Assembly: GCF_008107685.1 (NCBI RefSeq)
Contig: NZ_VIRF01000078.1
Location: 186,001 to 250,000, forward strand
Source of the DNA: Novosphingobium sp. BW1
GTDB lineage: Bacteria > Pseudomonadota > Alphaproteobacteria > Sphingomonadales > Sphingomonadaceae
Direction of reading: 5' to 3'
DNA: 64,000 bases
In this document: positions 62,714-64,000 of the stretch, piece after piece
How positions within the stretch are numbered: position 1 is the first letter of the stretch
How the letters are laid out: each line of letters opens with the position of its first letter
Notes under the pieces: generated by a model
Databases searched by the model: none
What the model was told of the DNA's origin: nothing
What the model saw: only the letters and a program-made list of their open reading frames with translations
Made by a program: the position numbers and the translations under genes

Positions 62714-64000
62714 ACGAACTCAACGAACTGCGCCGCAAGGGCGCGCTGTCCCTCGTCGCCCTGGGCTGGGTCTATGTCCTGATCACGATCGGATGCGCCT
62801 TCTTTGCGGAAACCGGCTTCCTTCCCCCGGTGCTCGCCATCGTGGTTTCCATCGTCCCCACCATGCTCGCCCTGCAACACCCCGAGGGGCAGCAGATGCG
62901 CATGGTCCTGGGCTTTACCTCGCCGATCTATCCCGCGATCCTGTTGTGGCAGTGGACCGGCAGCCACTGGATGATCGACCTGCACATGACGATCTTCGCC
63001 TCGCTCGCGACTCTCATGCTGATCGCGGACTGGCGTCCGGTCCTGCTTGGGGCGGGTGTCGCGGCGGTGCACCACCTGCTTGCGAACTTCCTGGCCCCCG
63101 CACTCGTCTTCCCGGACGGGCCGGACGTTGCCCGCGTCCTGCTGCACGCGGTGATCGTGATTGCCGAAACTACAGTCCTCGTCATCATCGCGCGCGACTT
63201 CGAGCGGCTGGTCGTCGAACAGGCCTCGGCCGAAAGCGCCCGCATCCGCGCCGAGGAAATCGCGGAAGAGGAACGCGCCCGCGCGGCGCGCGAACAGCAG
63301 CTGGTGATCGACGAGATCGGGAAGGGTCTGCGGGCCTTCGCCAGCGGCGACCTGTCGCGCCGGATCGCCAACGCCTTTCCCAAAAGCTACGAGGCCCTGC
63401 GCAGCGACTTCAACGGCGCAGCGGGCGATCTCGACCGCATCGTTCGCGACGTCACGCGCTCGACCGGACAGATCGAGACCGGCTCGCGTGAGATCCGTTC
63501 GGCGACCGACGATCTGGCCCTGCGCACCGAACAGCAGGCCTCCACGCTGGAGGACATCGCCAACACGCTGCGCCAGCTCAATACCACTGTGTCCGACAAC
63601 GCCACCTCCGCGCACGACCTTCAGGCCAATGTGGCCAAGGCGCGCAGCGATGCACTGAGCGGCAGCGAAGTGGTCGAGAGCGCGGTCCTCGCCATGAGCG
63701 AGATCGAGCGCTCGGCCGACGAGATCGGTAAGATCATAACGCTCATCGACGGCATAGCCTTCCAGACCAATCTTCTCGCGCTCAACGCAGGCGTCGAAGC
63801 GGCGCGCGCGGGCGAGGCGGGCAAGGGCTTCGCTGTCGTAGCCACGGAAGTTCGGGCGCTTGCCCAACGCTCAGCCGATGCCGCAAACGACATCAAGGCG
63901 CTGATCGACACCTCGGGTGAGCAGGTCGCGCGCGGGGTCAAACTCGTCGGCCAGTCCGGCGAATCGCTGATGACGATCGTGTCCGGGATCGCCGAGATCA
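62710..64000 (+). CDS. Methyl-accepting chemotaxis protein (3' end outside window)
   Basis: At least 430 residues, still open at the edge. The first 155 residues are four to five transmembrane helices with short loops ([43 protein letters not shown]) in place of a periplasmic ligand domain. A coiled-coil region with an [15 protein letters not shown]-like stretch follows, then the signalling tip ([38 protein letters not shown]). It should bind CheA/CheW and control motility from a membrane-embedded signal. Confidence 0.9.
   Translation, partial: MNELNELRRKGALSLVALGWVYVLITIGCAFFAETGFLPPVLAIVVSIVPTMLALQHPEGQQMRMVLGFTSPIYPAILLWQWTGSHWMIDLHMTIFASLATLMLIADWRPVLLGAGVAAVHHLLANFLAPALVFPDGPDVARVLLHAVIVIAETTVLVIIARDFERLVVEQASAESARIRAEEIAEEERARAAREQQLVIDEIGKGLRAFASGDLSRRIANAFPKSYEALRSDFNGAAGDLDRIVRDVTRSTGQIETGSREIRSATDDLALRTEQQASTLEDIANTLRQLNTTVSDNATSAHDLQANVAKARSDALSGSEVVESAVLAMSEIERSADEIGKIITLIDGIAFQTNLLALNAGVEAARAGEAGKGFAVVATEVRALAQRSADAANDIKALIDTSGEQVARGVKLVGQSGESLMTIVSGIAEI

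Noticed and set aside
1..64000. CRISPR array, prophage or insertion sequence
   Set aside because: No spaced direct repeats of suitable length, no integrase, transposase or phage structural genes were seen; the only tandem repeat is the 9-bp coding repeat in bkdB.

Overview
The window is GC-rich, densely coded chromosomal DNA from an alphaproteobacterium, most likely a member of the Sphingomonadales (Novosphingobium or a close relative). The evidence is the pckA/chvI-chvG/hprK block, a 3-hydroxyacyl-type tandem-hotdog thioesterase, a large TonB-dependent receptor with a glycine/proline-rich insertion, short-form HisG, the zapA-6S RNA-fau-DUF2842 block and the infA-maf-RNase-yacG-tRNA block. 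I see no phage, no transposase, no CRISPR array and no obvious genomic island. It reads as core chromosome with a few interesting regulatory and domain-level oddities.

Layout. 1-1.6 kb: the 3' part of a DUF885 metallopeptidase-like gene, then a DUF937-like gene split by an in-frame TGA. 1.6-9 kb: pckA, divergent from a + strand operon holding the ChvI/ChvG two-component system, HPr kinase, RapZ, a mannose-type EIIA and HPr (envelope stress and regulatory PTS), followed by an RNA methyltransferase. 9-14.1 kb: META lipoprotein, rmuC, def, recR, fmt, truA. 14.3-21.3 kb: tandem-hotdog thioesterase, GMC oxidoreductase, cobS without cobT, an HxlR regulator divergent from a GST, a GFA protein, and a J-domain protein head to head with bolA. 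21.6-27.3 kb: hisG-hisD-nusB-thiL and the proton-pumping pyrophosphatase hppA. 27.3-34.5 kb: uvrC, the TonB receptor, infA-maf-RNase E/G-like-yacG, tRNA-Phe. 35-41.6 kb: a tripartite RND efflux operon with a MarR regulator behind it. 41.6-46.4 kb: sulfate-assimilation genes cysD-cysNC-cysQ, divergent from a LuxR-type regulator. 46.5-53.1 kb: a - strand central-carbon run tkt-gap-(MOSC)-pgk-fba-thiE. 53.3-55.3 kb: small coiled-coil protein, zapA, 6S RNA, 5-formyl-THF cyclo-ligase, DUF2842. 55.3-57 kb: Hsp70-like protein and two identical tRNA-Asp genes. 57.3-61.1 kb: branched-chain 2-oxoacid dehydrogenase E1a-E1b-E2. 61.2-64 kb: thyA, a small exported protein and the start of a methyl-accepting chemotaxis protein running off the window.

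Several blocks are functionally coherent: PEP carboxykinase with PTS-type regulators (carbon/PEP sensing), tkt-gap-pgk-fba (triose/pentose metabolism), cysD-cysNC-cysQ (sulfate activation and PAP removal), and the RND pump with its likely repressor.

I found no clearly new multi-gene system. The strongest leads are: a perfect 16-bp palindrome overlapping the start of the LuxR-type regulator next to the cys operon; long inverted repeats in front of bkd, fba and the GMC gene; a CAAATTG-centred motif shared by three divergent promoters; a nine-copy 9-bp tandem repeat encoding the E2 linker; the premature stop in the DUF937-like gene; and a well-formed 6S RNA. Protein functions are assigned from motifs read by eye; no database searches were run.
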